Origin: Saururus chinensis
Taxonomy: Eukaryota > Streptophyta > Magnoliopsida > Piperales > Saururaceae
Direction: 5' to 3'
DNA: 64,000 nt
NCBI GenBank assembly: GCA_035235625.1
Contig: CP141146.1
Location: 4,520,501-4,584,500 of the forward strand
Below, in pieces: positions 48,635 to 61,500 of this stretch. The notes under the pieces are model-generated. The model saw only the letters and a program-made list of their open reading frames with translations, did not search any database and was not told where the DNA came from. Made by a program: the position numbers and the translations under genes. Position 1 is the stretch's first letter. Each line of letters starts with the position of its first letter.

Positions 48635-49925
48635 AACCAACAAGAGATTAAAATGGGGAGCTGAAAGACCAAACAAGGACCGGGTGGAGGAGCAATAACG
48701 TCACTCTTCCTAGAATTAAGGTTTCGTATTAGAAGAAGGCAGGGAAACAACTAAAAGAAATTTGCAATGTTCAGACCTTCCCCCTCACAAACATCTAAAC
48801 CAAAGACTAGTCATCTCCTCACTTAAGATGATCCACTGAGTTGGGGTTTAAATTGGGCCGAAAAAGCCCAACTTGGGAGATTGTTGTCCGGACTTGGGCT
48901 GATTAATTAAGTCTGTTTGCCTACATGGGCCTGACATAAACTCGGTTAGAGTTTGTCTTGAGTCATATGAGTCCCCGGTGCCGCATGTTACTCATGGGGT
49001 AGGCAACCCTTGGATAACGTGTACAGTTGGATCTCTATTCGACGGACCGTGATGCAATTGCTCACACAGTCCCGCGTGAGCTCGGGATCATTTTAAACTT
49101 TTTCTTGATGCAAAATATGGAAAGGATAAGATTTTAAGCACGCCATTTATACTTTGTACAAAATGTGGAGCTCATATTTATAATTGTTTTAAAAGAAAAT
49201 TATAATTCTCATTTGGTTGATTCCCAACACGAAGCAATTCATCCACCCTTGGCTTGATCCCACCGTCACAATGATATATGGAAGACCTGATCAATAAGAG
49301 AAATTAGAGATGTGAAAGGAGCTAACATCCTGAATAGAGACATTCATGGCATGGGTCTCACACGCACAATCCCAGATTCTAGTTTAAGGTTACAAGTTGA
49401 AGGTAAGTGTAAATGAGTAATGATCAAAGACTACGGATTGCCATGGCCACTAAACGCTAAGTTGAAGCTTGAATTATCAAATTGACAAAAAAATCTAGTA
49501 AGTTTTGATACATAAGGGGAGTATCATTTGTTTCCTTGTTAATTATTATTTTCTAGATTAATGTAAAGGGAAATTTTGTTTTGCATAATTCCAATATACC
49601 CAAAGAACGGGCTCTTTCTTTTTATATCACTAGTGTTGTGTAGGGGTGTTCATGAATGTTCAAAGTCCGGATGTCTTTCTATGATTGTGCTTGTTTTTAT
49701 ATATATTAGATAAATTTTTGTGTATGGGGCGGACATATACTAAGTTTTTTGTTAACCCTAATAGGGAACTATAGATGCGGACATACTCTTGTCCGTGTCT
49801 GTAGACGTCTGTGTCCACCACCCTTACTCAACACTCTCATAAATATTAATGTATTACTAAATATTGGAGTGAAAAAAATGGAATTTAGTACTGGACAACT
49901 TGAAAATGTGGATCCATAACCCTAT
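48635..49925. repeat. 1.25-kb dispersed repeat, copy 2
   Basis: Partner of 19403-20649. It differs by point changes, a short extra 'atgttcaaag' near 49658 and about 40 bp of extra sequence at 49845-49890. Confidence 0.85.
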
Positions 49926-50935
49926 AAAATAATATCCATAAAATTATCTATATTTTTTTGTTCACATCATGAAAACACAGAATTATCTTACATGTTATTC
50001 TTTATGTTCTATATTAATAGCTACCTTTGGAAAATAGTAGTTTTTGCTTAAAAGAAACTCATATATTTTTATATTTTATTTTTATAATGTTGGTGTGATT
50101 CTCTAAATTAAAATAAGTTTAAGTAAAAAAACACCCCAAAATTGATCAGTTTGACTTTGCTCATTAGCACCCTTACTTATGACACTCTTCTTTAAGTATC
50201 TATTCATTTAAATTTAACATAATGAAGCTATTAACATGGAACAAACTTTTTCTTAAACTTTTTTGTTATTTTAATATGGACCAAATACCTATTTAAAATT
50301 TTAAATTATTTTTAACGCTTATATTTTTATAAAAAATAAAAATAGAGTTTTATATTTTAAAAGAATATAATTATGTATGAGTTTAATAATAGTGCATTGC
50401 CCAAGTGGGTTCATGCTTAAGCATATTGATTACTTTTGATCTAACTATACACCTTACTCAAGGTGAAGGTTGCTACTTATGTCAGATATATATGCAATCC
50501 ACACCTAACCCGATCGACCAAAATCGGTCATATTTATGTTCATAATTTATTTAGATAGAGTTTGGATTTCATGTTACTTGATTCACCCTGAATTTGCCAA
50601 ATTTATAAATATGACATTTTCAATATTATTCTTTTTGATTTTATAATTTTACTTACAATTTTTTATTTATGTGTTTATTTAAAATATAATATTACTTAAT
50701 TAATAAATAAAAATTTATATTGTAAAATGGTGAGGTCGTGTTTGCATTTAATAATAGCAAGTTGTCTAAATAATGTTCATCAAAATCAAACCTTGACAGT
50801 GTCTTTTAAAAATTGACCTTTACATGTACCAACCTGATTGGTGACTAGGTCCAATTTTTCCCGTTCAACCGGCCACAAAATCATGTTGAATTGGGTAAAG
50901 ATTTGACATATTTGATAAATGGGTAACACCAAATT
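49926..50935. other. AT-rich non-coding interval; no gene seen
   Basis: No recognisable reading frame or repeat ends. Confidence 0.4.
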
Positions 50936-51796
50936 CACTTACAAATAATTTGTTTTTTCAAAAAATTATATAAAAATATTACAAATAGTTACTCTTTTAC
51001 CACAACTTAGAACTGTTGCAAATAACACTTTTTTGACACTTTTTCAACAATGTGTTGTAAATATTATATTATTTTAAATATTTTGAAGCTCATCTCATTT
51101 TTTTAAAATTATTATTTTTTCATTATCATATTATTATAATGAAAACCATTTGCCACAATTTAATATTTTGTCCCTAAATATCGATTAAGAACTTTTTGCC
51201 ACACCACAACGTATTTGTTGCAAATACCCTTTCAATAAATTTGATTCTTATCATAAAATATATATGTATATATTGTTTGCCACAATTAATCTATGTTGTT
51301 GCAAATGACTTCTGAATTTTGATTTAAAAATATCTACATAAGTATTTATTAAAATCTATTGCGACAACAATCATATTTTGTTGCAAAAAGATTCAATTTG
51401 TTGCAATGCAAAGTGATTCATTACAAAAACTAAATTGTTTTTGCTACAAACATAATAGTTTGTAGCAAAAGATATACTTAATTGCAATATCACATTTGTT
51501 TTGTCTCAAAAAGAATTATCACTTTGTGAGCACATAAACTCTATTGCGACAAAGATAAACAATCATTACAAAAAATCACTATACGCGACATAGGTGTATT
51601 TGTGGCTCAAAATTTATCCCAAAAGGTCCACCTTTTAGCGACAAAATAAATAATTTCTTGTAAAAAATCTTACATTTTTCAAAAGCGTAGAGTTATTGCA
51701 ACATTTTAAAAAATGTGTTGCAAAAGCTTACTATTAGCGACAAAATTATTTACATTGCAAATAAATGTGTTTCAAAAGGTTATTTTTGTTGTAGTG
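50936..51796. mobile_element. Probable small CACTA-like element (imperfect left end)
   Basis: The right end reads, inward, CACTACAACAAAAATAACC. The left end CACTTACAAATAATTTG is a degenerate match. Between them are many subterminal TTGTTGCAAA / TTGCGACAAA motifs in both orientations. No 3-bp duplication matches (ATT versus TCA), so the left boundary is uncertain. Confidence 0.5.
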
Positions 51797-53044
51797 TCAT
51801 GGATGGAGGAAAAAACGAAGGAGAATGAGGCGGGGGTGGTGCTAGTGTTGGTACTGGTGCTGGTGATAGTGATAGTGATGATAGAGTGTTCGGTAGAAGA
51901 CTTGTAGCAACGATCTGGATGAAAGAAGAAAAAAATAAAAAAGAAGAAAAAGATGGGGAGAGACTGTGGTTCCTGGTTGGTTTCGCCATCCCACCAGATT
52001 GTGAAATTTGTAACTTATTGAAAGTATAAACAGGCACATTCGTCAAGGAATGGGGAAAGGTGATATTCTTTTGGTCGTCCTCTCACAACCCGACCGTAAA
52101 ATAAAGTCACCGGAGTTGCTTGCCGTTGCCGGAGCCGGTAAAGTGATGGCCAACAAACACTTACAAGGCAGAAAGAGTTATGTTTTTTGCTCAATGGGAC
52201 TTAGGCAGAAGCAACGTTGGTGATGAGACTGTAAATCACGGAAGGGATTCTGCAAATGGCAACAAAATTGTCTGTAGACGTCGCTGGGAGTTGATTGGTA
52301 AACCAAGGCCAACTAGAAAGCCGTGATGGACTGTATAAAGAACATAAGGGCTCATATGGATTTTTCATTGGAAAAGGAAAACTCTCTGTAAGACGTAACA
52401 TAAGAAGAAGAAGAGAAGATGATGTTAGGTATGCCATATGAGTAAAAAATTTATCGAATCTTTTGTAAGAAAAAGTGTGATCATTAGAGTAGCCGTCAGT
52501 TTGGACTTTGGACTAGACACGGCTACAAATCCTTCCGACATCGACGAGCCGAATATTCAAAGTACTATACAAGTTCTACGTGATGCCTCAGCTTTCACCT
52601 ACCCTGAACGAGTTTTCTCATTACGTGCATAGACTTGTCCAGCGTAAAAAAAATAAAAAAATCTTTCGTACAAAACGATTCATCAGCATTTATAATCGCT
52701 TGCTACTCTGGTTAAATACACAGCTAACGAGGTGTGACGCACACTAAATAATTTCTCATAGATAAGGTACGAGAGAAAATTCTGCAATTAATCATAAATG
52801 TAGCCATGCATACAAAATAATTTTCTTTAGACCCCGTGGATATATTTTTCTTCCACCCCGAGGATTGTGGAATGGTTTGTCTGAGATAATTTTTCTATGA
52901 GTTTGCCAGAGATGGGACCCATATCTGTGGGGCAGGTGAGATTACTTTCCTTTATATTCTTCTCCTTCGAGCAACTTCCCACCACCAGCTCAGGTCTTTG
53001 GAGTTCATCCCATTGCCCGCCATTGTCTTCTCCTTCTCCCAACC

Positions 53045-53446
53045 ATGCCGTCATCGTTGAACCCGGGGATTTCGACGAGAACACGAGCTGCTTGTACGCC
53101 ATGCAGCTGGCCAGCCTCTCCGTCCTCCCCATGTCCGTCAAGGTCTCTATCGAGTTGGGCATCTTCGAGATCATAACCAAGGCTGGGCCGGGAGCTTATC
53201 TCTCCCCGGCTGAGATAGCCGCTTATCTCTCCACCGAGAACCCCCACCATGTTGGACCGTATCCTCCGCCTGTTGGCAAGCTACTCCGTCCTCAGCTACT
53301 CCCTCGCCACCCTCAAGGATGGATGCATCGAGCGGCTCTACGACATGGCCCCGGTCACCAAGTTCCTGGTGAAAAACGAGGACGGTGTGCCTGTCGATCC
53401 TCTGGTTCTTATGATCCAAGATAAGGTCGAAATAGAAATGTGGTAA
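53045..53446 (+). pseudogene. O-methyltransferase exon 1 pseudogene
   Basis: Copy of exon 1 of the gene at 30734. A 5-bp net deletion just after the seventh codon (AACCCGGGG where the intact gene has AACCAGCCCAGG) throws the ATG out of frame. An 8-bp deletion at ACCGAGAACCCCCACCATG shifts the frame again. The readable parts still show [29 protein letters not shown] and [17 protein letters not shown] through [10 protein letters not shown]. The donor at GTGGTAAAATG is preserved, but exons 2-4 are absent downstream, where a Copia element lies. It cannot encode an enzyme. The promoter TATA is kept, so transcription remains possible. Confidence 0.9.
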
Positions 53447-54081
53447 AATGTTCTTTCTCTATCTCACCACTCAGCCCATATGAGGAGAATTCAGATGTTC
53501 TGGTATCCATGTCTTTATTGATACGGACATTATCGGGCAAAAGCTATTGAATTCATATTAGCCAATAGTTAAGCAGCACCCGCCTGAGCTCATTTATACT
53601 CCCTGTGGTATTAATTGCTTAATTTTTTTTTTAAAAATAGTTTTATTAAATAATAAAACCCACATAAAACGGAATATTATTGGTTTTTAAATACCTATTT
53701 ATTTAAATCAACCTAAATAAAATTACTAATGTAAAATAAACTCTTTTTTTAAATAGAGCTATTACTTTAGGAAGGAGGGAGTATTATATAATATTGCAGG
53801 CCTCTTCAATCCCTCTTATGCGTCTAGCCTAGACCCATTATGGGTCTATATGGGGCTCCAAACATACTACAAAAAGTGGGACATTACCTCTTTATATACC
53901 ATGTTAGAAGACTTGTGCTCAATACTTACTTTATATAGTATGCATGTTTAGACCCCGATTGATTGTGGGGCTGGTCACGAAGAACCGATTAAGAAAATAT
54001 ATATTTTTAGTCCATTCTGTCTGCCACATTGATGAAAGTTATATGACCTGATTTGGTAGGCTTTGGCTTAATTGAAAACGA

Positions 54082-54211
54082 GTAATGCTAACTTGACGTT
54101 AAAATAAGTACATCAAAAGGCTACTTCATCTTCCCATCATCAATGGTGATGGGAAGATGAAGTAGCCTTTTGATGTATGTTTTTTAATGTCACGTAAGTA
54201 TTTTTCATTAA
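54082..54211. repeat. Long hairpin (MITE-like), perfect 30-bp core arms
   Basis: 54110-54139 and 54147-54176 are perfect inverted complements (ACATCAAAAGGCTACTTC... and its reverse) with a 7-bp loop. Weaker pairing extends outward to about 54082 and 54211 (AATGCTAACTTGACGTTAAAA versus AATGAAAAATACTTACGTGAC). Confidence 0.85.
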
Positions 54212-54303
54212 AAACTATAAAGAATAAGTTTTTTAAAGGGGGAGGGCGTACATTAACTTTACATCTGGCGTAAAATGAGAGTGAATCCCACGTGATACAC
54301 GTT

Positions 54304-54602
54304 TGGGTTTTATTATTTAATAATTTTTTTAAAAATTGAGCAATTAATACCAAGGGAGTATAAATGAGATCAGGCGGGTGTTGCTTAACTACTGGCTAAT
54401 ATGAATTCAATAACTTTTGCCCGATAATGTCTATATCAATAAAGACATGGATACCAGAACATTTGAATTCTCCACCTAGGGCTAAGTGGCAATTAGTGAG
54501 TGAGATCGAGAAAGAACTTTTTACCACATTTCCATTTCGACTAAAGGATCGATGGAAACACTGTCCTCGTTTTTCACCAGGAACTTGGTGACCATACCGC
54601 AC
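54304..54602 (-). pseudogene. Inverted fragment of O-methyltransferase exon 1 end plus intron 1 start
   Basis: On the minus strand it reads GGTCACCAAGTTCCTGGTG, then KNEDSVSIDPLVEMEM-like codons with about 24 bp deleted, the donor TGTGGTAAAAAG and about 200 bp of intron up to TAAATAATAAAACCC. It is in inverted orientation to 53353-53661, about 640 bp away. It keeps the 'cactcactaattgccact' stretch found in copy A but missing from the direct arm, so it derives from another ancestral copy. Confidence 0.85.
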
Positions 54603-55113
54603 TATATAGAATAAGTTCTTTAAAGGGGGGAGGGCCTACATCTGGCGTAAAATGAGAGTGAATCCCATGTGATACATGTTGAATGTGTTTAAATGTACCC
54701 AAAAAATCCCTTAATATCTTATTTCTTATTTACTCTATATAAAAGTTTTTAAAATTTCTTGTAAATGCCCTATAATATATAAACATAAACACGTATAATT
54801 TCTTTGAGTCCCGTTTATATGAGCCTGGGCTCATATATGCCTATGTAAGCCCGGGCTCTATGGGCCATCGGATTTATATTTGGCGGCCCATAATACTCAA
54901 GGATTTAAATGCCCATGAGTATTATGGGCCGCTGGATTTACCCGGGCTCACGTAGGCGTATATGGGCCCGGGAGCATATAAACTTTTTCCATTTTCTTAT
55001 AACAAAAATTTAATACCCCTCACACTTTATATATTTTAATAAAAATTATAATATATATTAATCGTGTACACCACTATCCCTACCCCAATAATATTCTCCT
55101 TCTTTGGCACTGG

Positions 55114-55384
55114 AACTAGTGCTATTAACTTCAGCACTGACGAACCAACTTCCGACGTTGGCCTCTACTATATAGAAATATATTATCCCTTGACAATGGG
55201 AGCCATTGTATTAACTATATATAGGCTGTACAATGATTACAAAAAGAGTTACAATGTTTAAATTCAAAATTCAAACATAATTAAATTGAGAAGAGAAATG
55301 TGTGGAGATAATGAAGGGACAATTATAGTGATTTGAAAACAATTGATTATATGTGAAAACGGCCTCGATGATGATCAATTCTTG
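55114..55384 (-). repeat. Probable 3' LTR region of the second Copia element
   Basis: This lies between the end of duplication B and the polypurine-like minus-strand TTGAGGGAGGG (55393-55403). It has a minus-strand TATA-like CCTATATATAG near 55213-55223. The exact LTR ends cannot be set because the 5' LTR is outside the window. Confidence 0.35.
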
Positions 55385-55388
55385 CCTA

Positions 55389-56561
55389 TTACCCTCCCTC
55401 AAGTGAATGGGGCTTTTCATGCACAGTGAGCTTGGACCGAAGCAAATGATGTCTTTGACGTGATAGGCCCTTAGTATGGATGTCAGCAAGTTGATCAACT
55501 GTGGAGACATATCGAACTTGTAGTGTCTTTTGTGCAACACGTTCTCTAACAAAGTGATAATCAATTTCAACGTGTTTTGTTCTGCCATGTAAGACGGGAT
55601 TAGCAGCCATATATGTTGCACTAATGTTGTCACACCAAATTAAGGGAGCTTGATGAATAGTAATTCCAAGCTCATGAAGAAGGCTTTGAAGCCAAGATAA
55701 TTCAGCAGTAGTAATATAGGGATTTGTACTCAGATTCAACACTCGATCGAGCAACAGTTGGCTACTTTTTAGAACTCCAAGAAACAAGATTAGGACCAAG
55801 GAAAATACAAAAACCTGAGGTGGAATGTCAATCATCAGGGCACCCAGCCCAATCAGCATCAGAGTAGGCAGTGAGACACAAGTTGGGAGCATGTTGGAGG
55901 CGTAGACCAAAGTGTATAGTAGACTTCAAGTATATGAGGATTCTTTTGACAGCAGTAAAATGTGTTGTTGTCAGTTGATGCATAAATTGACACACTTGAT
56001 TTACAGCAAAGGAAATATTAGGCCTAGTCAAAGTCACATATCGAAGAGCACCAACAAGGCTTCTATACTCAGTTGGATCAGGAAGAGTATCACCTTCAAA
56101 CTTGGATAGTTTGTTTCGACTTGGACAAGAAGTGGAGATGGGCTTGGCATCTTTGAGATGGGCTCGACTTAGGAGATCCACAATGTACTTGGTCTGAGAT
56201 AAATATAAGTGAGAACTGGAGAAGGTTGCTTCAACACCCAGAAAATAATGTAAGGGTCCAAGATCCTTCATAGCAAAATGAGACCCCATATGTTGAATAA
56301 TCTGTTGCATAAATTGTTGAGAGTTTCCTGTGATGATTATGTCATCAACATATATAAGCATATAAACAATGAAATGAGAGTCTCTATAAATGAAAAGGGA
56401 AGTGTCGGCAGAAGAGCCTTTAAAGCCAAGAGAAAATAGCAATGAGCTAAGACGATGAAACCAGGCCCGAGGTGCTTGCTTCAAGCCATACAAAGACTTG
56501 TGTAGACGACACACATGATTGGGATAGTTGTTGTCAACGAAACCCGGTGGTTGGCGCATAT
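55389..56561 (-). pseudogene. Copia RT C-terminal part and RNase H, frameshifted
   Basis: On the minus strand from 56559: MRQPPGFVDNNYPNHVCRL, SLYGLKQAPRAWF, the catalytic IYVDDIIITG, MKDLGPLHYFLGVE, then YRSLVGALRYVTLTRPNISF and SDADWAGCPDD. A shift near 55830-55910 moves the RNase H reading to the frame with AELSWLQSLLHELG, IWCDNISATYMAANPVLHGRTKHVEIDYHFVRE and ADIHTKGL, ending at 55389. The YVDD site is intact, but the SxESEYR segment of RNase H is scrambled. Confidence 0.9.
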
Positions 56562-56566
56562 ATACC

Positions 56567-57739
56567 TGATAAGTATAATTTATGCGTTATTTTACCCTTA
56601 ATTATTTTACTATCTAGTCTCATTTAAGTGTTAATATAGGTTAAATTATTAAATATTAAATTTAATTAGGTTAGAAAAAGCTTCCATGGTGTTTTGAATT
56701 AAATTGGCTTATTTTGCAGATTCTTCATTAGCGATCGAACGGGGTCACTTACCGATCGATCGGTTACACGTGATTTTTAAGAAAATTCAGTTCAAGCGTT
56801 CGAACGGGCTTGCAGGCGATCTATCGGCATAACGCGCAGATTCCTTATTTCACCCAATTTTGAGTCCTTCTCATATCCAACTCTTTTCTTACGGATCTAA
56901 TGCCTATATAAAGACTTATTTGGCACGAAATTAAGGGAGAACAAGTAGATTTTCTGAAGAGAAGAAGGAAGAAGAAGATGGAGAAGATGCCAAAGCTTTC
57001 AATGGAGATTCAATTACTTTCTTCTACCATGGAAGGCTAAACTATTCTTTTACTTAGGAGTTGATGAACCTATAGATAAGTTTCAATTTCTTTTCTTTTT
57101 AATTTAGATCTCAGTTGTGAATTATGACAATTGTATGATAAGGATTTCCTTTTTAATGGAAGAGCTTTTTAATGTTTATTCAAATCTATGTTGATTTATT
57201 GTCTTGTAGATGATAGATTGATGTGGTTTTGATATTTACATCAATTCTAATTTCTGTGATTTAGATGAGATGGTCATACAATAGTTTTAATGTTCAGATA
57301 ATTAAGGACTTGGATGAGTTATACTAAGATTAGACGGGTCATGCCTATAGCTATTTAGTGTAGATGATTCGTGCTATTGTCGAAGATAGTTCATGCCATG
57401 GAAATTAATTAATGATTCTTTTTGAAGTAATTCTAGCTTGTAGCTGAGAATACTTGTTCATATTCACACTAGATTTAGATTAAAAGTTAAGGAATTGTTA
57501 CGGTTCTATAGTGGATTCGATTTCCTAAGTAAAAACCATCACATTAATCTCTTGTTTTTAAACTAGTTGATTTCTTTTCCTTTACTTAATTTAAGTTTAA
57601 GTTGTTTTAGTTTTAAATCAGTAAATTTCTTTTTATATTTAGTAATTATTCATCCGTCCCTGAGGTTCGACAACCCTTAAATACTCATCCTAGTACAATT
57701 ACCTTGTACACTTGCAAAGGGTTTAATTATAAACGATCA
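56567..57739 (+). mobile_element. Solo LTR (1.17 kb) inserted in the Copia RT, TSD ATACC
   Basis: TGATAAGTATAATTTATGCG to TTATAAACGATCA, flanked by ATACC at 56562-56566 and 57740-57744. A TATA-like CCTATATAAAGAC lies near 56904, and the element ends with 'gaggttcgacaacccttaaa...ccttgtacacttgcaaaggg', a common U5-type pattern. The RT reads FLQEEVY | MRQPPGF across the empty site. Confidence 0.9.
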
Positions 57740-57744
57740 ATACC

Positions 57745-58579
57745 TCCTCTTGAAGAAAACCATGGAGGAAAGCATTTTTTACATCTAGTTGGTGAAGAGG
57801 CCAACCTCGTGAGTAAGCAATGGTTAGAACAAGCCGAATGGTGGCTAGTTTGATGACCAGACTGAATTAATGTCTCATCATAGTCAAGACCAGCTTGTTG
57901 GGAGAAGCCTTTGGCCACCAAGCGGGCCTTGTAACCATCTATAGAGCCATTTGATTTACGTTTGAGTTTGAAGACCAACTTACATCCAATAATATTTTTG
58001 TAACAGGGTGGAGGGACTAAAGTCCATGTGCCATTTTGATTGAGATCAATAAATTCTGTATCCATAGCAACTCGCCACTCCGGTAGCTTTATAGCTTGGG
58101 TGTAACACGTGGGTTCACTTGGGCTGGATAATGCCATGGTTAGACAAAGAGGGTAGCGAGTACTAAGGAATACTTTGGGTTTTAGATCTCCTGCATAGAG
58201 CATGTGATCATGGGATGGGTGGCATGTGGAGCAAGAGCGCTGGAGGTGGATGGAGCATCTATAGGAGAAGTTTTGGTATGAGGTATAGTGGACGAAGGAG
58301 GTTGTATTGGTATGGAGTTTACCAAGGGCAAAGAAGAGGATGGTTGTCCATTGTAGGAAGATGATGGAGGAGTGGTCTAGCTTGGCTGGGCAAGACGTGT
58401 GAGGTTTGTTATATCCAATGGTGGCAAGGCAATGGGAGATATCGTCTCTTGCATATTCTTTGGCATTGGATTAGGGGCTGCAAAAGGAAAAGAATGCTCA
58501 TTAAATACAACATGCCTTGAAATATAAACCCGACCACTGGGTATATCAAGGCATTTATATCCCTTGTAAAGAGAATGAT
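57745..58579 (-). pseudogene. Copia integrase C-terminus and RT N-terminal part
   Basis: From 58579 downward on the minus strand: SLYKGYKCLD, GRVYISRHVVFNEHSFPF, a variable proline/serine-rich linker, then the RT start EPTCYTQAIKLPEWRVAMD, EFIDLNQNGTWTLVPPP, CKLVFKLKRKSNGSIDGYKARLVAKGFSQQAGLDYDETL, and, after a frameshift, [20 protein letters not shown] at the border of the inserted LTR. Confidence 0.88.
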
Positions 58580-61500
58580 TGTAATGTCCGGGAATTTTCT
58601 AAATTCCTGAAGTCGTACACGGGGAAATTAGGGTGTAGAACCCCTTGATCTTCTCATGGTAATAACTTGATCATTAGTTGGAAGTGGTGGCTGAATTATA
58701 TATTGATGAAAAATAAACAGAAAGAGCTTTGAAACACTACCAAGAACGCGCGAATCGGAATTCGGACGAGGGAGATATGACTGTTTAAAGTTGACTTTAA
58801 CGTGCAGGACCCGTTTACTCGAATTGTCTATTTAAGTTGCGATACGGGCCCGATCAATTACTGTTCCGAAATTGGGTTTTTGGGGCCCAATTTCTCATGG
58901 GATTAGGGCCTAATCCCATGCCTATAAAAAGAATCAATTAGGGCTTTTTGGGGGGACGGTTAAGGCAAGAAGGAGGAGCCGCTGGTGGAATTTTTCGACG
59001 AGGCTCCGGCGGTGCTCCGACGGCGGTGGATCGATGACAAACCAGCAACTAGGTAAGATCGTTATATTAGTTAAGGAGTGTTATATTGAAAAATCAAGAT
59101 TAAATTGCGTTATTATCTGAATCATGTGCAATGATTCTTTAATAATTTTATTTATAAGCTTTCGGTTGCCGGCCCGCCACTGGACAGCCACCGGACGACC
59201 ACTTGATGGCTGCCAGTCGACCACTGGATTTCCGGCCAGGAATCCCGATCACCGCCGGACGAAACTAACCGGAGGTGGCCGTTTTCCTTTATGGGCAAAT
59301 CAGAACAAAAAATGAAGGAGAAGAGAGGCAGTCCCGCAGCCCTTGGTCACGCCGGCCATGGTCGTGCTAGCGTTGGCCGCACTGGACTTGGCTGCTTTGG
59401 TTTCCGCCGATGCGTAGAGTTTAAAAAAAAGAAAGAAAAAGAAAGGTGCGTTTTTGGCCCCGGGCGACGGCGGGGGCCAGGCCCATTGTGATCGTTGCGT
59501 GGCGGCGATCCGGTGGACCCCAGCCCGCAGCCCGGCCGTGGTGGCCAGGGGCGGCACAGCCAGAGGCGTTTCCGCCTCTGGCCGGACGTGGGGAAGACGA
59601 CCTGCGTTGCGGGTCGTCAACCCAAATCGACCCGGCTTGGGTCGGTTTAAAAAAAAAAGGGAATTGAACTGGGTCCGGTGCAGGGGGTTTAAAATGTCAA
59701 AAATATTCTATAAAAATACTCAAGGACCCCAAGAGGTGTTGGAGTATTATGACAAAGTTTCAGGCCCGAGAAAAATCTCAGAGACTGTAAAATGACCTTT
59801 TTACCCCTATTAGTTAATTATCGTATAATATTCACTTACCCAAATTTGGGGCTCCGGTTCAGGGGTCTATGAGTTGATCTATAAATTGGGAAAATTGTTA
59901 GTGAGATTTTAATGAGTAATCTAATTATAGGCCAAACCACTAAGTGAGTAAAAATCCCAGTGAGTGGATAATTGACCCTTTTGCCCTTAGGGTTTATACT
60001 AACCGTTAAGTTAACCTGGGTCGGTTCAAGGGGTTAACGACCCTATCACACGCCAGGAAAATTACACAGAGTCCATGAAGGCCAGTAGTAACCTTGAGTT
60101 AAATTTTGGACCCATTAGATGTCATTAAGGCCTTAAACCAAATGACAGAAATACTCCTTAGAGTGGACCCGCCCACATTCGTGTGAATAGAAGTGTGAGT
60201 CGGTTTGATAGTAGAGCCTTGTGAGAGGTCAGTGACTTAAATTAATAGAGGGGCAGTAAAATGACTAGGATGACCCAAGGGAGGGTATCATACCCTAGGT
60301 GGTAAAAATTACCCTAACGCCCTTAGGAGCAATATATTCTGTTTATGTCGAAACGGATGACCTAGTGAACTAAGAGTTAGGGTACCCTATAAATGACTTC
60401 AAAAGGAAGGAGTATGACCAGTAAGTGACACGAAGATCTTGTTGGGTCACAGTGTCACGAGAAATAAGGGGTAGAACCCTAATTCTCAGGTTGAAAGGAG
60501 CGTATTTCACGTGTCTGCAACCAAGTGCACCGATTGACTAAAGTATTTTATATGTAACTCACGGGATGTGTTTGAGTTGTTTACACTCTTGGGCTTTAAC
60601 TAGCTGAGCCCTAGCCCGGCAAATGAGTGCAACAGGCTTTTATTCATTATTTATGCATTGGTGTGAATGCATGTTATTTATGTTGATGTATACTTTTATT
60701 ATTGATGTTTTAAGTTATATCAATAACTTAAGGTTAATAAAGACTAATCAAGAGATTTTGGTTATCGTTGGATTGAGGGGAGAATACCTAATTAAGATAA
60801 TGACTAAAATACCCTCTTTAGGGTTGGGACCACTTCATGGAGTGAACGGGGCCCTGACATAGAATCTTACCTTGGTTAATGAACCGAGGGTGGTTACGGG
60901 ATGTTCTCTGAGTCATAGCTCAGTGGATGAGCTATTTGTTGGGCCGATTCATAAGGTGAAGTGGACCCAAATGGTTAAGAGGATACTTGACTGGATGGAA
61001 ATAATCTAGTCTAAGTTCAAATGTTAGGGGGAGTCAATGGTCATAAAGACCTGAAGCTTCTATTGATACATTAATAATGTCTTATAAGACATTTTCTCTC
61101 AGCGTTGGGAGGGTGGAGATTGCAATACACGTCTTCATCGCCATGACGGTTTGGGTATTGACCAGAGAGTTTTTACCGCAGGTCTCCCACAGGTCTTCCC
61201 AGGACTATTTAGTACGTACGAAAAGCGGAGTTACATGAGCATCATGGAAGACTTGTGTTTCTTGCCAACCTATGTCTATGAGCACGTTGGGATCCTCTTC
61301 TCCATATTCATGGCAGGCTATTAAGAGCCCTGGGGATTTGGGTCAAGTTGTTGTTAAGCAGTCTACTCCAAGGTTGGAGTACTATGTTTGGAGATTTCTC
61401 GATGGGCGAGTCATATCTTAGTTACAGATTTGGTAGTATTAATTGTCGAACAAGAGATGTGCGATAATTAATAACATTGTTTGATATTGCTTGTTAATTA

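Larger units (their letters stand above)
51797..55113 (+). repeat. Segmental duplication, copy B (degenerate O-methyltransferase 5' end)
   Basis: Matches copy A (29395-32745) through the promoter, exon 1 and the first part of intron 1. It ends with 'ccctaccccaataatattctccttctttggcac' at 55079-55111, the text that follows MITE copy a in the other copy. It contains an additional hairpin MITE (54082-54211) and an inverted exon-1/intron fragment (54304-54602). It starts directly at the end of the CACTA-like element at 51796. Confidence 0.82.

Noticed and set aside
52897-53424. 175-codon plus-strand frame across the exon-1 duplicate
   Set aside because: It begins in what is 5' UTR in the intact gene and switches out of the methyltransferase frame after a deletion; it is a pseudogene artefact.
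59300-59795. Overlapping 106- and 113-codon frames in GC-rich DNA
   Set aside because: Lie within a long LTR, low-complexity composition, no recognisable domain.
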